Both the position numbers and the translations under genes were made by a program. 33,051 nt of DNA from JBBQER01 sp052148155 (lineage in GTDB: Bacteria > Actinomycetota > Acidimicrobiia > IMCC26256 > PALSA-610). The notes under the pieces are model-generated. The model had not been told where the DNA came from and did no database searches. It saw only the letters and a list, made by a program, of their open reading frames with translations. Of the stretch, positions 22,991 to 30,730 are shown one piece after another (position 1 is the first letter of the stretch; the number at the start of each line of letters is the position of its first letter). The DNA lies in NCBI GenBank assembly GCA_052148155.1, contig JBKQIY010000073.1:1-33051 (forward strand). Reading direction: 5' to 3'.

Positions 22991-24558
22991 GTCGGCACTG
23001 CGTTTGGGCCGCTGGTCGAATGCAGAGCGCCGATCGTGGAGGTTGCGATCCACGCGGTCCCGTCTGCGGGATAGAAGTTGCAGTCGTAACCCGCGTAATA
23101 GAGCGCGTCGTCACCGAACGGTGATGGCACGATGGTGCGGATCGAGACGAACGCCTGCCCGGAGCGGATCGGGTCGTCCACATGGGCGGACGGTGTGAGG
23201 GTTGGGCCGGCAAGGCAGCGCAGCGCATAGGCCGGTGCCGGCCCGTGATCGGTTCGGATGCCGAAGCACGCCGCGGCATCAAAGTGCGCTCCGCCCGGTG
23301 CGGTCGGGCCGCACTTGCGCGTGGTCGGGCACTCTGCCGTGTAGCCCCACTCGAAGCCGAAGACCTGTCGATTGACGGCTGCGGCGTTGATGGTTTGGAA
23401 GTCGCCGTCGTTGTAGGCCGCGATCACATAGACGATCGATCCGGGGCCCGCGGACGGGACCGCGGTGCCCTCGGCAGCCAGCATGTGCCGGATCGCGCCG
23501 ATGGGTGAGAACTCCAGCGTCAGAACGATCCCACCGGCCAGGCGACCCGAGCTCGCCGTCGGGGCGTCGAGTTGTCCGGTCGGGAGATGGTCGAGTCGGA
23601 AGACGTGCCCGTTTCCTTCGGTCGATACGAGGAGTGCCGGCGCACCGTCGTGGGTGATGCACGTCAAGCCGCGTAGTCCACTGTTGCGTGGGCCGACCGG
23701 CGGCGCTTGGTAGACGAGCACCCAGCGCGCGGCGCCCGTGGGGAGGCTGCCGTCATTTCGGCGGAACAGCTTCGTATTGATCGAGACGTACAACGCCCCG
23801 CCGCAGTCAGCGAAACCGGTGACCTTCTGCGTCTTCAATCCGGGCGATCCCGGCGCTGCTGCTGTCAGCTCGGGAGTCGGATCGAACACCAACGTGTGCC
23901 GCGTCGACGACCAGACGCCCCGCAAAATCCCAGTGGGAGCGACGCCGGCGTATACCGCCCAAACCCCGCCGGACTCGTGTGCGCCAAACGATCGGACGTC
24001 AGCGCCTGAAGCCAGCGCGAACGAATCGGCGGGCGCGAACGAACTCGCTCCGTCGACCAACCACTGGATCTCTGAATGGCCATACACAATCGCCTGGGTG
24101 ATGAGCAGCGAATTCCCCGACCCCATCCCCTGATCCGCCGGGATCGGGAACGAGTCCAACGCCTGCACTCGAGTGGACTGGGTCTGTTCGAAGACCGTCC
24201 ACGGCCCGGTGGCCGAGTTCTTGACCAACACCTGGCCGTACGCGGCGGGTCCCGGATACTCCCACTGATCCGTCGCCGCGAAGAGGCGACCCGCATGGGG
24301 GGTGAGGGCCATCACCTCGTTGTCGTGCACCACGGTCGACGCGGAGTCGGTCGTCAGCGGATCACGGACCGCCGTGACTGGGTACACGCTCGACGACTCC
24401 GCCAACGACGTGCTCGGATTCGACGCCGGCGGGGTCGGCGAACTCGTCGAAGCCGACCGCGCGGACGACTGCCCCGAACAACTTGCCGCGGCCAACACTG
24501 CGATCACGACCGCACCGGCCAGGCCGACACGCCGGTGACTCGTTGCCGCGTTTCGCAC
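22987..24558 (-). CDS. Large lipoprotein of unknown function, first gene of the phosphoesterase operon
   Basis: A 523-residue lipoprotein (signal VGLAGAVVIAVLAAASC, Cys27) followed by a Ser/Thr/Pro-rich linker to about residue 60. The remainder is beta-rich with propeller-like strands (GRLFAATDQWEYPGPAAYGQ, GALYVSINTKLFRRNDG, ALLVSTEGNGHVFRLDHLP). It contains several Cys residues (FADCGG, LTCITHDG, AECPTTRKCGP, AACFGI, LRCLAG, YDCNFYP). No enzyme family was recognised. The start is a GTG at 24558, which coincides with the predicted transcription start, so translation is probably leaderless. It is translationally coupled to the phosphoesterase by ATGA and is likely to act with it at the cell surface. 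Confidence 0.85.
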   Translation of the reverse strand: MRNAATSHRRVGLAGAVVIAVLAAASCSGQSSARSASTSSPTPPASNPSTSLAESSSVYPVTAVRDPLTTDSASTVVHDNEVMALTPHAGRLFAATDQWEYPGPAAYGQVLVKNSATGPWTVFEQTQSTRVQALDSFPIPADQGMGSGNSLLITQAIVYGHSEIQWLVDGASSFAPADSFALASGADVRSFGAHESGGVWAVYAGVAPTGILRGVWSSTRHTLVFDPTPELTAAAPGSPGLKTQKVTGFADCGGALYVSINTKLFRRNDGSLPTGAARWVLVYQAPPVGPRNSGLRGLTCITHDGAPALLVSTEGNGHVFRLDHLPTGQLDAPTASSGRLAGGIVLTLEFSPIGAIRHMLAAEGTAVPSAGPGSIVYVIAAYNDGDFQTINAAAVNRQVFGFEWGYTAECPTTRKCGPTAPGGAHFDAAACFGIRTDHGPAPAYALRCLAGPTLTPSAHVDDPIRSGQAFVSIRTIVPSPFGDDALYYAGYDCNFYPADGTAWIATSTIGALHSTSGPNAVPT

Positions 24559-24564
24559 TTCTGC

Positions 24565-24594
24565 AGTATGCGAAACGGACCGCTAGACTGTCAA
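24565..24594 (-). promoter_or_regulatory. Sigma-70-type promoter of the lipoprotein-phosphoesterase operon
   Basis: On the minus strand TTGACA (24589-24594) and CATACT (24565-24570) are separated by 18 bp. The start point would fall at about 24558, on the GTG itself, which predicts a leaderless mRNA. Confidence 0.65.
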
Positions 24595-24606
24595 CCTGGG
24601 ATGACA
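24589..24606. promoter_or_regulatory. Dyad TGTCA-N8-TGACA, likely MarR operator
   Basis: Perfect 5-bp arms at 24589-24593 and 24602-24606 with an 8-base spacer lie in the gap between the divergent marR-like and lipoprotein genes. The left arm overlaps the -35 box of the operon, so binding should block it. Confidence 0.55.
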
Positions 24607-24631
24607 ATCTGAGTCGCGAAGGGAGGAACCA

Positions 24632-25159
24632 ATGACGCGCCAAGCGGCCACGACCGGGCGCAGCACAAATGCGCGAATGCCACGAACCCAGCACCCAGTC
24701 GGGCTCGGTCCCGGACTCCGCCGCGCATGGATCGGCTACCAACGCCTCGTGGACGAAGCGATGGCCGCAGCCGGATTCGACGATCGAGCATTCCCCGACG
24801 GACGCGTCCTCCGCATGTGCACACGATCAGACCAGATCACGATCTCCCAGATCGGCCGAGACCTGGGCGTCACACGGCAACGAGCGAGCAAGATCGTCGC
24901 CGGACTTCGCGATCGCGGATACGTCACCGTCACCCCATCGCCCACCAGCGGACGCGAAAAGGTCCTGACCATGACACCACGTGCGCGCGAATACCTCGCG
25001 GCGCAACGCAAAGCCGTCCGTAAAATCGAACGACAGGTACGCGACCAACTCGGCCCCGACGCATTCACCGCCCTCCAACAACTCGTCGAACTCCTGACCG
25101 GCAACGAAAACCCCCGCTTACGCGACTACCTACGCACCATGGCCATACATGAGCGCTGA
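24632..25159 (+). CDS. MarR-family transcriptional regulator
   Basis: A 175-residue winged-helix regulator. The DNA-binding part reads ITISQIGRDLGVTRQRASKI, then VAGLRDRGYVTVTPSPTSGR and a wing ending KVLTMTPRAREYL; flanking helices (YQRLVDEAMAAAGF, DAFTALQQLVELLTG) make the dimer. The ATG at 24632 follows GGGAGG. It is divergent from the lipoprotein-phosphoesterase operon across 73 bp that contain a dyad over the operon's -35 box. This arrangement fits a local, probably ligand-released, repressor that also controls itself. The ligand is unknown. Confidence 0.9.
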   Translation: MTRQAATTGRSTNARMPRTQHPVGLGPGLRRAWIGYQRLVDEAMAAAGFDDRAFPDGRVLRMCTRSDQITISQIGRDLGVTRQRASKIVAGLRDRGYVTVTPSPTSGREKVLTMTPRAREYLAAQRKAVRKIERQVRDQLGPDAFTALQQLVELLTGNENPRLRDYLRTMAIHER

Positions 25160-25164
25160 ATCGA

Positions 25165-25284
25165 CACCCGCCGTCCCGGAGTGCCCGACGTCCAACACGG
25201 AGGCGTCGTCCTCTCCGACATCGGTCCCGTAGACGCGCCAGTGTTTCGGCACTCACATCGGCGTTCGTAGCGGTGCTCGCTCAT
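25165..25284 (-). pseudogene. Degenerate copy of the zinc-ribbon SOS-type gene at 32.2 kb
   Basis: From the ATG at 25284 the frame reads MSEHRYERRCECRN, matching MTEHQYEARCECGN at 32354. It then shifts by one base; the next frame continues HWRVYGTDVGEDDASVLDVG against HWRVFRTEVDEDDD. One missing C (AACCACTGG read as AACACTGG) explains the break. The second CxxC pair is gone. The upstream TTGACG (25313-25318) and one half-site CGAACAG of the SOS-type box remain, but the other half-site is lost. Its start overlaps the end of the lipoprotein gene. Confidence 0.65.
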
Positions 25285-26669
25285 GAGACAGGAATGAGCC
25301 GCTGTTCGTGTTCGTCAACAGGCGACCGGGTTTGTGATGGCAGAGGCGGGGAGCCGGGTACCGCGACAGGCAGTGGCGGTGGCTGTGCCGGGAACGGTTC
25401 GGGTGTTGGGATCGGGTTGGTGAACGTGATGGTGTTCGGTGCGAGTGCGAGCACTTCGATGTCGTAGGACGAGCCGCCGGTGACACTCGCGTGGAACCGA
25501 TAGGTCGGGACGAGATCGACGACTTTTGTGCCGTGGAGGTACGCGTCCCAGCGGGCGATGCCGAGCGTGACACCGGCGATATGTACCGCGCTCATCGCTT
25601 CCGTCGGTGGCGTCGCAATCGCTGGGGCTTCGACCGCGCCGCCCTCGATGGCGGTCATCGGTTGCGGACCCGGATACCTCGCGTCGCCGTGCTGGAGATC
25701 CGTGAACGCTGCCGTGGTTGCGCGTAACGGGTAGGAGCCGAGTTGGGCGGGCGTTGCCCATTCGCCGTTGAGGGATTCGATGCGACCGTGTTCGCCGATC
25801 GTGACCGACCATGTGACTCCGTCGACACTCGCTCCGTCGAGCATCAACGAGAACGTCACGGTTTGTGCGAACACCTCGGGCAGGACGGTCGCGCAGGCCA
25901 TCCCCGATACGCACGCCACTGCGATACCGCCGCTATCGCTGACATCGGTTGACCACTGCTGTCCGGCGAGCACCCCGAGACGGTCGAGCAGACCACTGGC
26001 GATCGACTGCGCCTGAGCGGCGTTCGGCACATCGACCGGCGGGAGGACTCGCGGCGCGACGGGGACCGGGATCGGTCGTACCGCAGTGACGGCAGGCCTC
26101 ACATTTGTCGGGGTGACCGGAAGTGGCGGCGGGAGAGGCGGTTCGACTCTTGACGCTGGATTCGTTGCCGCGCTGCCGGAAGTCACAACTACGCCCGGCC
26201 TGGACGAGCCGACGGACCCACCAGCCGCGTTCGGAACACCGAAGGCGTAAGACACCTCGACAGTGCCGTCACTCACGAACAAGTTCAAGATCGCATTCGT
26301 GTCCTGCAGTACCCACCCCGATGACGTACGCGTCGGTGAACCTGCAAGACCGAGAACCTTCGCGAACTGTTGCACGTCCCTGACGTTCACCGCGTGGGCG
26401 TTCATCCGCCACACAAGACCGCGCGCACCAAGGCTCGAAAGCCGCTCATCGAGGACATAATTCGTCGGACGCACTGGATAGATCGCCGCGCCGCCGACCG
26501 CCGCGGACGGAATCGCAGCGCCGGCCGCTGACGACAGGTCGAGCCGGGCAGTCGGGACGGTCGTTGGCGGCGTCGATCCGTGTCCCGATCTTGCGGACGA
26601 CCCACAGGCGCCGACCAGCATCACGCAGATCGCCACCGACGAGATCCTGAACAAAAGTGATCGATGCAC
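25281..26669 (-). CDS. Lipoprotein of unknown function, Pro-rich middle and C-terminus
   Basis: A 462-residue lipoprotein with signal LLFRISSVAICVMLVGAC (Cys22). The GTG at 26669 follows GGAG at a short but workable distance. Residues about 40-160 contain a beta-alpha segment (VRDVQQFAKVLGLAGSPTRT, WVLQDTNAILNLFVSDG). A Pro-rich linker (about 175-225) leads to a second globular part with related segments AQAQSIASGLLDRLGVLAGQ and VTFSLMLDGASVDGVTWSVT. No enzyme family was recognised. The last residues (EHEQRLIPVS) are encoded in sequence derived from the upstream region of the degenerate zinc-ribbon copy. This suggests the original C-terminus was replaced when the two genes came together. Confidence 0.82.
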   Translation of the reverse strand: MHRSLLFRISSVAICVMLVGACGSSARSGHGSTPPTTVPTARLDLSSAAGAAIPSAAVGGAAIYPVRPTNYVLDERLSSLGARGLVWRMNAHAVNVRDVQQFAKVLGLAGSPTRTSSGWVLQDTNAILNLFVSDGTVEVSYAFGVPNAAGGSVGSSRPGVVVTSGSAATNPASRVEPPLPPPLPVTPTNVRPAVTAVRPIPVPVAPRVLPPVDVPNAAQAQSIASGLLDRLGVLAGQQWSTDVSDSGGIAVACVSGMACATVLPEVFAQTVTFSLMLDGASVDGVTWSVTIGEHGRIESLNGEWATPAQLGSYPLRATTAAFTDLQHGDARYPGPQPMTAIEGGAVEAPAIATPPTEAMSAVHIAGVTLGIARWDAYLHGTKVVDLVPTYRFHASVTGGSSYDIEVLALAPNTITFTNPIPTPEPFPAQPPPLPVAVPGSPPLPSQTRSPVDEHEQRLIPVS

Positions 26670-26887
26670 ATGTTCTCCATAACGGCCCGACCCTTATGAC
26701 GCACGCCGAGCCCATCCGGTTCCCGCGCGAGTCCCGAAGGCGACCGGCACCAACTTCCCGTTTCGGCACGTTCGTCGGGCGCCAACAGAATCCGAACATC
26801 AACAAGGCGCCGAACACCATCGAGCCGACCGCCCCAACTGGGCTCAAGATCGACGACCAGCGGCGGCCCCTCCCACCGACGGAACAG

Positions 26888-26938
26888 GGAGGTGGGGGGT
26901 CGGAAGTCCGCGCTCGGCAGCAGAAGGCGCCGTTCACC
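26888..26938 (+). repeat. Imperfect direct repeat, copy 1 (~51 bp)
   Basis: Aligns without gaps to 28259-28309 with roughly 70% identity by eye, including CTCGGCAGCAGAA against CTCGGCAACAGAA. It sits in otherwise gene-free DNA (26670-27007). No coding or structural role was recognised. Confidence 0.45.
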
Positions 26939-27007
26939 ACGACCACTCTTGCGCGTGAGAACGTCGCTCGAGCTGCGCGGGACGCCTCGGGTTCGCCCGA
27001 CGACCGG

Positions 27008-27394
27008 TCAGGGCTGAGGTTGTCCGAGGTCGATCGCCGCTTGGTATGCGGTCTGGGCTTGCGCAAGGACGGCGAGATTGGCCTGGTAGGCGTCGCTTGC
27101 CATCATGAGGTTCGGCATCTCGACCGACAGGTCAACATTCGAGTAGGTCACCAGTCCGCGACTGTCGGCCGACGGGCTTCCGGGCTCGAACGCGTCGCTC
27201 GGCGGGGCCGCACTTCTGGCAATCCCGGAGACCGAGACACCGCCCGCCGCGTTTGCCGAGGCGAGCGGAACTTCCGCCCGGTAGTAGTTGCGGGCCGTAC
27301 CCGACGTGAACGCGTTCGCGATGTTCGCGGCGGTCGTATCCAGCCAGGTCCCAGCGAAGGCCAGCCCAGAGGCGGCTGCGCCGATTGCATCCAT
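27008..27394 (-). CDS. flgC: FlgC-like flagellar basal-body rod protein, orphan
   Basis: A 128-residue rod-family protein. The N-terminus MDAIGAAASGLAFAGTWLDT then AANIAN is the conserved flagellar rod/hook motif. The middle reads FEPGSPSADSRGLVTYSNVD and the C-terminus LSVEMPNLMMASDAYQANLA then QTAYQAAIDLGQ; both match FlgC. It would form part of the proximal rod crossing the envelope. The ATG at 27394 gives the family-like start but has a weak ribosome-binding site. No flgB, fliE or other flagellar gene lies within the window, which is unusual because flgC normally sits in flgB-flgC-fliE. It is slightly shorter than typical FlgC (about 135-150). It may be an outlying flagellar gene or a stranded copy. 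Confidence 0.82.
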   Translation of the reverse strand: MDAIGAAASGLAFAGTWLDTTAANIANAFTSGTARNYYRAEVPLASANAAGGVSVSGIARSAAPPSDAFEPGSPSADSRGLVTYSNVDLSVEMPNLMMASDAYQANLAVLAQAQTAYQAAIDLGQPQP

Positions 27395-27756
27395 CCTGGC
27401 CGTCCCGTTTCGGTCCACAGTCTTTGGTGTCCGGTATATCGACAAGCCGAAACGACAACCTGGAGTGAGCTACCCAGACTGTGACCGAAGTCCCGGCTCG
27501 ATTGGCCGTGAAGGATCGCGTCGCACGCACTGTCGAACTGTGCGCGCTGGGAAGATCGCTCGCTTGAGATCCGCGCGCCACGACTCGCCACAGCCTGCAA
27601 TCGCGAGGACGCGACCCAGAGAGTCCGATACCGCAGAGTCCCGCGTAACGCGCGCATTCACGTCGGCGGTAGGGCCGTCGAGGTCGCGCGGACCGAGGCT
27701 CGCCGGTGCGAACACAGACGCAACCGGACCCTGGGCGACGGTGGCAGGGTTATTCC
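27395..27756. other. Intergenic region, no gene recognised
   Basis: It separates divergent flgC and the DUF3303 relic. Open frames here lack recognisable content, and no promoter stands out. Confidence 0.4.
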
Positions 27757-28052
27757 ATGCTGTTCATGCTCATCGAGCACTACCCATCGGTCCCCTGCCC
27801 GTCTATGAGCGAGTAGCCGCCAGCGGGAGGATGCTCCCCGACGGCCTGAACTACATCGATAGCTGGGTGGTCGATGATGGCAACTTGAATCGCTGCTTTC
27901 AGTCGATGCCGACCGACGACCGTTCGCTCTTCGATGTGTGGCTGGAGCGCTGGGCCGATCTTGGGACGGCCGAGGTGTTTCCGGTCCTCACATCCGAGGC
28001 TGCCGCAAGAGTTCAACGCGCGCGCGACCCACCCGCGAGCCGAGCCACGTAG
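27757..28052 (+). pseudogene. DUF3303-family gene with one frameshift
   Basis: The ATG at 27757 opens MLFMLIEHY, the usual start of DUF3303 proteins, but this frame stops after 19 codons. One frame away the protein continues PLPVYERVAASGRMLPDGLN, then YIDSWVVDDGNLNRCFQSMP, DDRSLFDVWLERWADL and EVFPVLTSEAAARV. A single indel near 27785 joins the two into a product of about 98 residues. DUF3303 proteins are small dimeric alpha/beta-barrel proteins of unknown role. As written the gene is broken. Confidence 0.6.
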
Positions 28053-28638
28053 TCACGCCGGCGACGCGAACGAGAAACGAGACTGCCCCGCAATCGCAGT
28101 CGGCGAGGTATAAGAGCCGGCCACCCGACGCCGGCCCAAAGCGGCCCAGAACACCTTGGAGGTGCGGCGGAGACGCTCTTGCGGCTTGTCGTTCGTCATC
28201 GCGGATCTCCGGCGACGGATCCGGCCTCCTTGCGGCAGCCCTGCCGCCGAGCGACCGGGGGAAGGTGTGGGACTGGTAGCCCGCACTCGGCAACAGAAAC
28301 GCACCGTACCTAAGGTAACAACGTCGCTGGTCGAAGACTTCCCGGCTTCAGGGAGTCGTATCACCACCATGGTCCACAAGATTGCAGCGACCATTGACTT
28401 TCGCGCGACGCGCACGACAACAAACGCGGCAGGACGGTCGAGCGTTCCGAGCAACTGAACGCGCGGACATCCGAAACGTGCGGCCAGCGGTGACCTGCCC
28501 CCCCAACGGTCACGCGCGGACGTGCGCCTCAAGAATATGAACGCTTCAGGTTCGCGCTGAGGTGTCGAAGGACCGAACGAGAGCGCGGAACCGCTTCGCT
28601 CTAGCTCGATGCCCCTGGGGCCGCTAGGACGAAACCTC
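28053..28638. other. Gene-free stretch holding the second direct repeat
   Basis: No supported coding frame on either strand. Contains the repeat at 28259-28309. The ribosome-binding site of the next gene (AGGA) lies at about 28626-28629. Confidence 0.4.
28259..28309 (+). repeat. Imperfect direct repeat, copy 2 (~51 bp)
   Basis: Partner of 26888-26938 in the same orientation. Together they bracket flgC and the DUF3303 relic, a segment of about 1.3 kb. Confidence 0.45.
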
Positions 28639-29715
28639 ATGCGCTCAGTCAGTCTGTTCGTCGCGCTCGCGCACAAGGTCGGACGGCACAGCAAAGTCGT
28701 CGCACTGTCTGTCGCGGCGTTGGTCGTCGGAGTTCTGGTAGTGCCGGGTCAGTTGCCGGCCGGTCCTGCATTGTCGGTTCGTCTGATGTCGGCCACGCAC
28801 GTCGCGCAGGCGAACGGCGGGTACTGGCTCGTCTCCTCGGACGGCACCGTTACCGCGTTCGGGACCGCACGTCTGTACGGTTCGATGGCCGGCCAACACC
28901 TCACCGCACCGATCATCGGCATCGTCGCGACCAAAGACGGCCACGGCTACTGGTTAGTCGCGAAGGACGGCGGCGTCTTCAGTTTCGGCGACGCAACCTT
29001 CGCCGGGTCATTGGGCAGCAAGTTCGCCGCCGCATCAATCGTTGGTATGGCGTCGAACAGTGGCCCCGGATCGGCAGCCGCAGGCGCGCGAGGCCCGCAA
29101 GGAGTAATGGGTCCGGTAGGACATGCAGGGAAGAACGGTCCGCGTGGCCTCACTGGCGCCATTGGCGACAAGGGCCCGGCAGGATCGCAAGGATCGGCGG
29201 GTATCAACGGCACGACCGGCGGTACGGGAGCGACTGGGAACAACGGATCGAACGGTGGCATCGGGGGTACGGGACTCACAGGCGGGACCGGGCCGCAAGG
29301 ACCGGCGAGCGGTACGAACTACGGGTACATCTACAACGCCGGCGCGCAGACCGTCCCGTTGAATACGGCGGTCGACTTCGACACCAACGGCACGCTGTTC
29401 GGGTTCGTTCACGCTCCCGGTTCGCCCGCCATCGAAGCGCTCGTCACAGGCACCTACCGCGTGAGTTTCTCGGTCTCTGGGGTCCAGCCCAACGAGTTCG
29501 CTCTCTTCGTAAACGGTGTCATCGTCCCGGGTTCGATCTACGGCTCGGGCGCCGGCACCCAACAGAACAACGGCGAAGTCATCTTGAGTCTCAACGCAGC
29601 CGACACCGTGACGCTCGTCAACAACACCTCCGCCTCAGCCGTCACCCTGCAAACACTCGCGGGCGGTACCCAAACCAACGTCAACGCAGCGATCGTTATC
29701 GAACAACTCGGCTAA
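28639..29715 (+). CDS. Secreted protein: two GYW units, collagen-like tract, BclA-like C-terminal domain
   Basis: A 358-residue exported protein. The ATG at 28639 is preferred over one 30 bases upstream because AGGA precedes it. The hydrophobic core is VVALSVAALVVGVLVVPGQL. Residues about 59-138 carry two GYW units (GGYWLVSSDGTVTAFGTARL, then GYWLVAKDGGVFSFGDATFA). Residues 149-223 are 25 unbroken Gly-X-Y triplets, a collagen-like triple-helix tract. Residues about 227-358 resemble the trimeric TNF-like C-terminal domain of Bacillus exosporium proteins such as BclA: FVHAPGSPAIEALVTGTYRV, then SFSVSGVQPNEFALFVNGVI and INGAD-like SLNAADTVTLVNNT. The expected product is a trimeric surface filament with a globular tip. 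It shares its GYW units with the gene at 7502. It is apparently monocistronic. Confidence 0.88.
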   Translation: MRSVSLFVALAHKVGRHSKVVALSVAALVVGVLVVPGQLPAGPALSVRLMSATHVAQANGGYWLVSSDGTVTAFGTARLYGSMAGQHLTAPIIGIVATKDGHGYWLVAKDGGVFSFGDATFAGSLGSKFAAASIVGMASNSGPGSAAAGARGPQGVMGPVGHAGKNGPRGLTGAIGDKGPAGSQGSAGINGTTGGTGATGNNGSNGGIGGTGLTGGTGPQGPASGTNYGYIYNAGAQTVPLNTAVDFDTNGTLFGFVHAPGSPAIEALVTGTYRVSFSVSGVQPNEFALFVNGVIVPGSIYGSGAGTQQNNGEVILSLNAADTVTLVNNTSASAVTLQTLAGGTQTNVNAAIVIEQLG

Positions 29716-29826
29716 GACGCGCCGTGGGTCAGACGAGCGGTACAGCTTCGCGCCGCGCGGTTCCCAGTGACTTGGGCGAGCGTCGCTTCATCTTTTGACC
29801 GTCTCGAGCAGCGTACGTGACCTCAG

Positions 29827-30063
29827 CTAGCAGTGCGGCGGTAGGGCTTGCTCGACCGCCGGACGGATCCGGGCGGACACGGAGCGGACGTCAGCGTCAG
29901 CGCGGCGACGCACTTCGTCGAGCACGTCGGCTTCAAAGCGCACTGGCACCAGCTCGGTGAGGTTCTGCTTCCGCCGACGTGCCGGGCCCTTGGGTGTCTG
30001 GTGCTCGGCCTTGGCGTAGTGGTCGTACTCCTGCTTGCGGGTCATCTTCTTGGGAGTTGTCAT
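29827..30063 (-). CDS. Ribbon-helix-helix antitoxin-like protein
   Basis: A 78-residue basic protein. A charged N-terminal half (KKMTRKQEYDHYAKAEHQTP, then GPARRRKQN) precedes a CopG/MetJ-type ribbon-helix-helix: LTELVPVRFEADVLDEVRRR, then ADADVRSVSARIRPAVEQAL. Two positions usually W and R in this helix (SAWIRRAVE) read R and P here, so DNA binding could be weakened. The ATG at 30063 overlaps the end of the upstream toxin-like gene as ATGA. That coupling and the RHH fold suggest antitoxin and operon repressor. The partner gene is frameshifted. Confidence 0.7.
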   Translation of the reverse strand: MTTPKKMTRKQEYDHYAKAEHQTPKGPARRRKQNLTELVPVRFEADVLDEVRRRADADVRSVSARIRPAVEQALPPHC

Positions 30064-30359
30064 CGGTCTCTCCGGTGCCGATCAGCGAGATGCACAGCTA
30101 CGTCGTAGCGGCCAATCGGTCGACTCTTCGACGGATCGCCGCGGTGGAGCGAGCGGCACGACGAGCACGTGCCCAGCGACCTCGGCGACCATCAACCAGT
30201 GCGCCGGCGGGATCGCCGGGTAGAACAACGGATCAGATTCCCACATCTCACAGAGGTCGTCGATGCCAAGTGGCACTGCGTGAACGAGTGCCGCTTGGTC
30301 ATCGATCTCGACGGATCGTTGTCGTCGAGCAGATCGAGATCGAACAGCTCGGCCACCAT
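30060..30359 (-). pseudogene. Toxin-like partner gene with two compensating frameshifts
   Basis: From the ATG at 30359 the frame reads MVAELFDLDLLDDNDPS, shifts to a second frame reading EIDDQAALVHAVPLGIDDLC, then EMWESDPLFYPAIPPAHWLM and VAEVAGHVLVVPLAPP. It then returns to the first frame for GDPSKSRPIGRYDVAVHLAD and RHRRDR, ending in TGA at 30060. The corrected product has about 99 residues and ends exactly at the antitoxin ATGA overlap. The HWLMVAEV and SRPIGRY motifs resemble small toxin-like proteins encoded next to RHH antitoxins, from memory. Biochemical activity is unknown. As written no single frame makes it, so it is probably inactive or a consensus error. Confidence 0.55.
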
Positions 30360-30730
30360 CACGGTGTATTACAACCACTAAAATCGAATACAGCCCTCTG
30401 CTAACACGCCGCTAACCACTTTCACCGGATACGAGGCGACTACGCCCCCGCGAGCGACAGGCGAACCGCGTAGCGCTGTCTCACGGGATTACCCGCGTTG
30501 TGCGCCTCGATACCGTGATCGTCCGGTCGCGTTCTCTCTTCGCGCGGCGCCGTAGAACAACACGAGTGAGGCACCTCTGAAGTCATGGCGCCGGTATTTG
30601 GGGGCACCCCCAGTGGCCGGAACGTCGATCCACATGAGGATCGTCGACTGTATGGATCAACGGCAAGGACGGCGACTCCGTTAGAAGATCCGCAGATCAA
30701 CAGCACAGCACACCGATCTATCATCGGCTG
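30360..30730. other. Intergenic region, no gene recognised
   Basis: It lies between the divergent toxin-like gene and the hydrolase gene. No supported frame, RNA or repeat was found. Confidence 0.4.
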
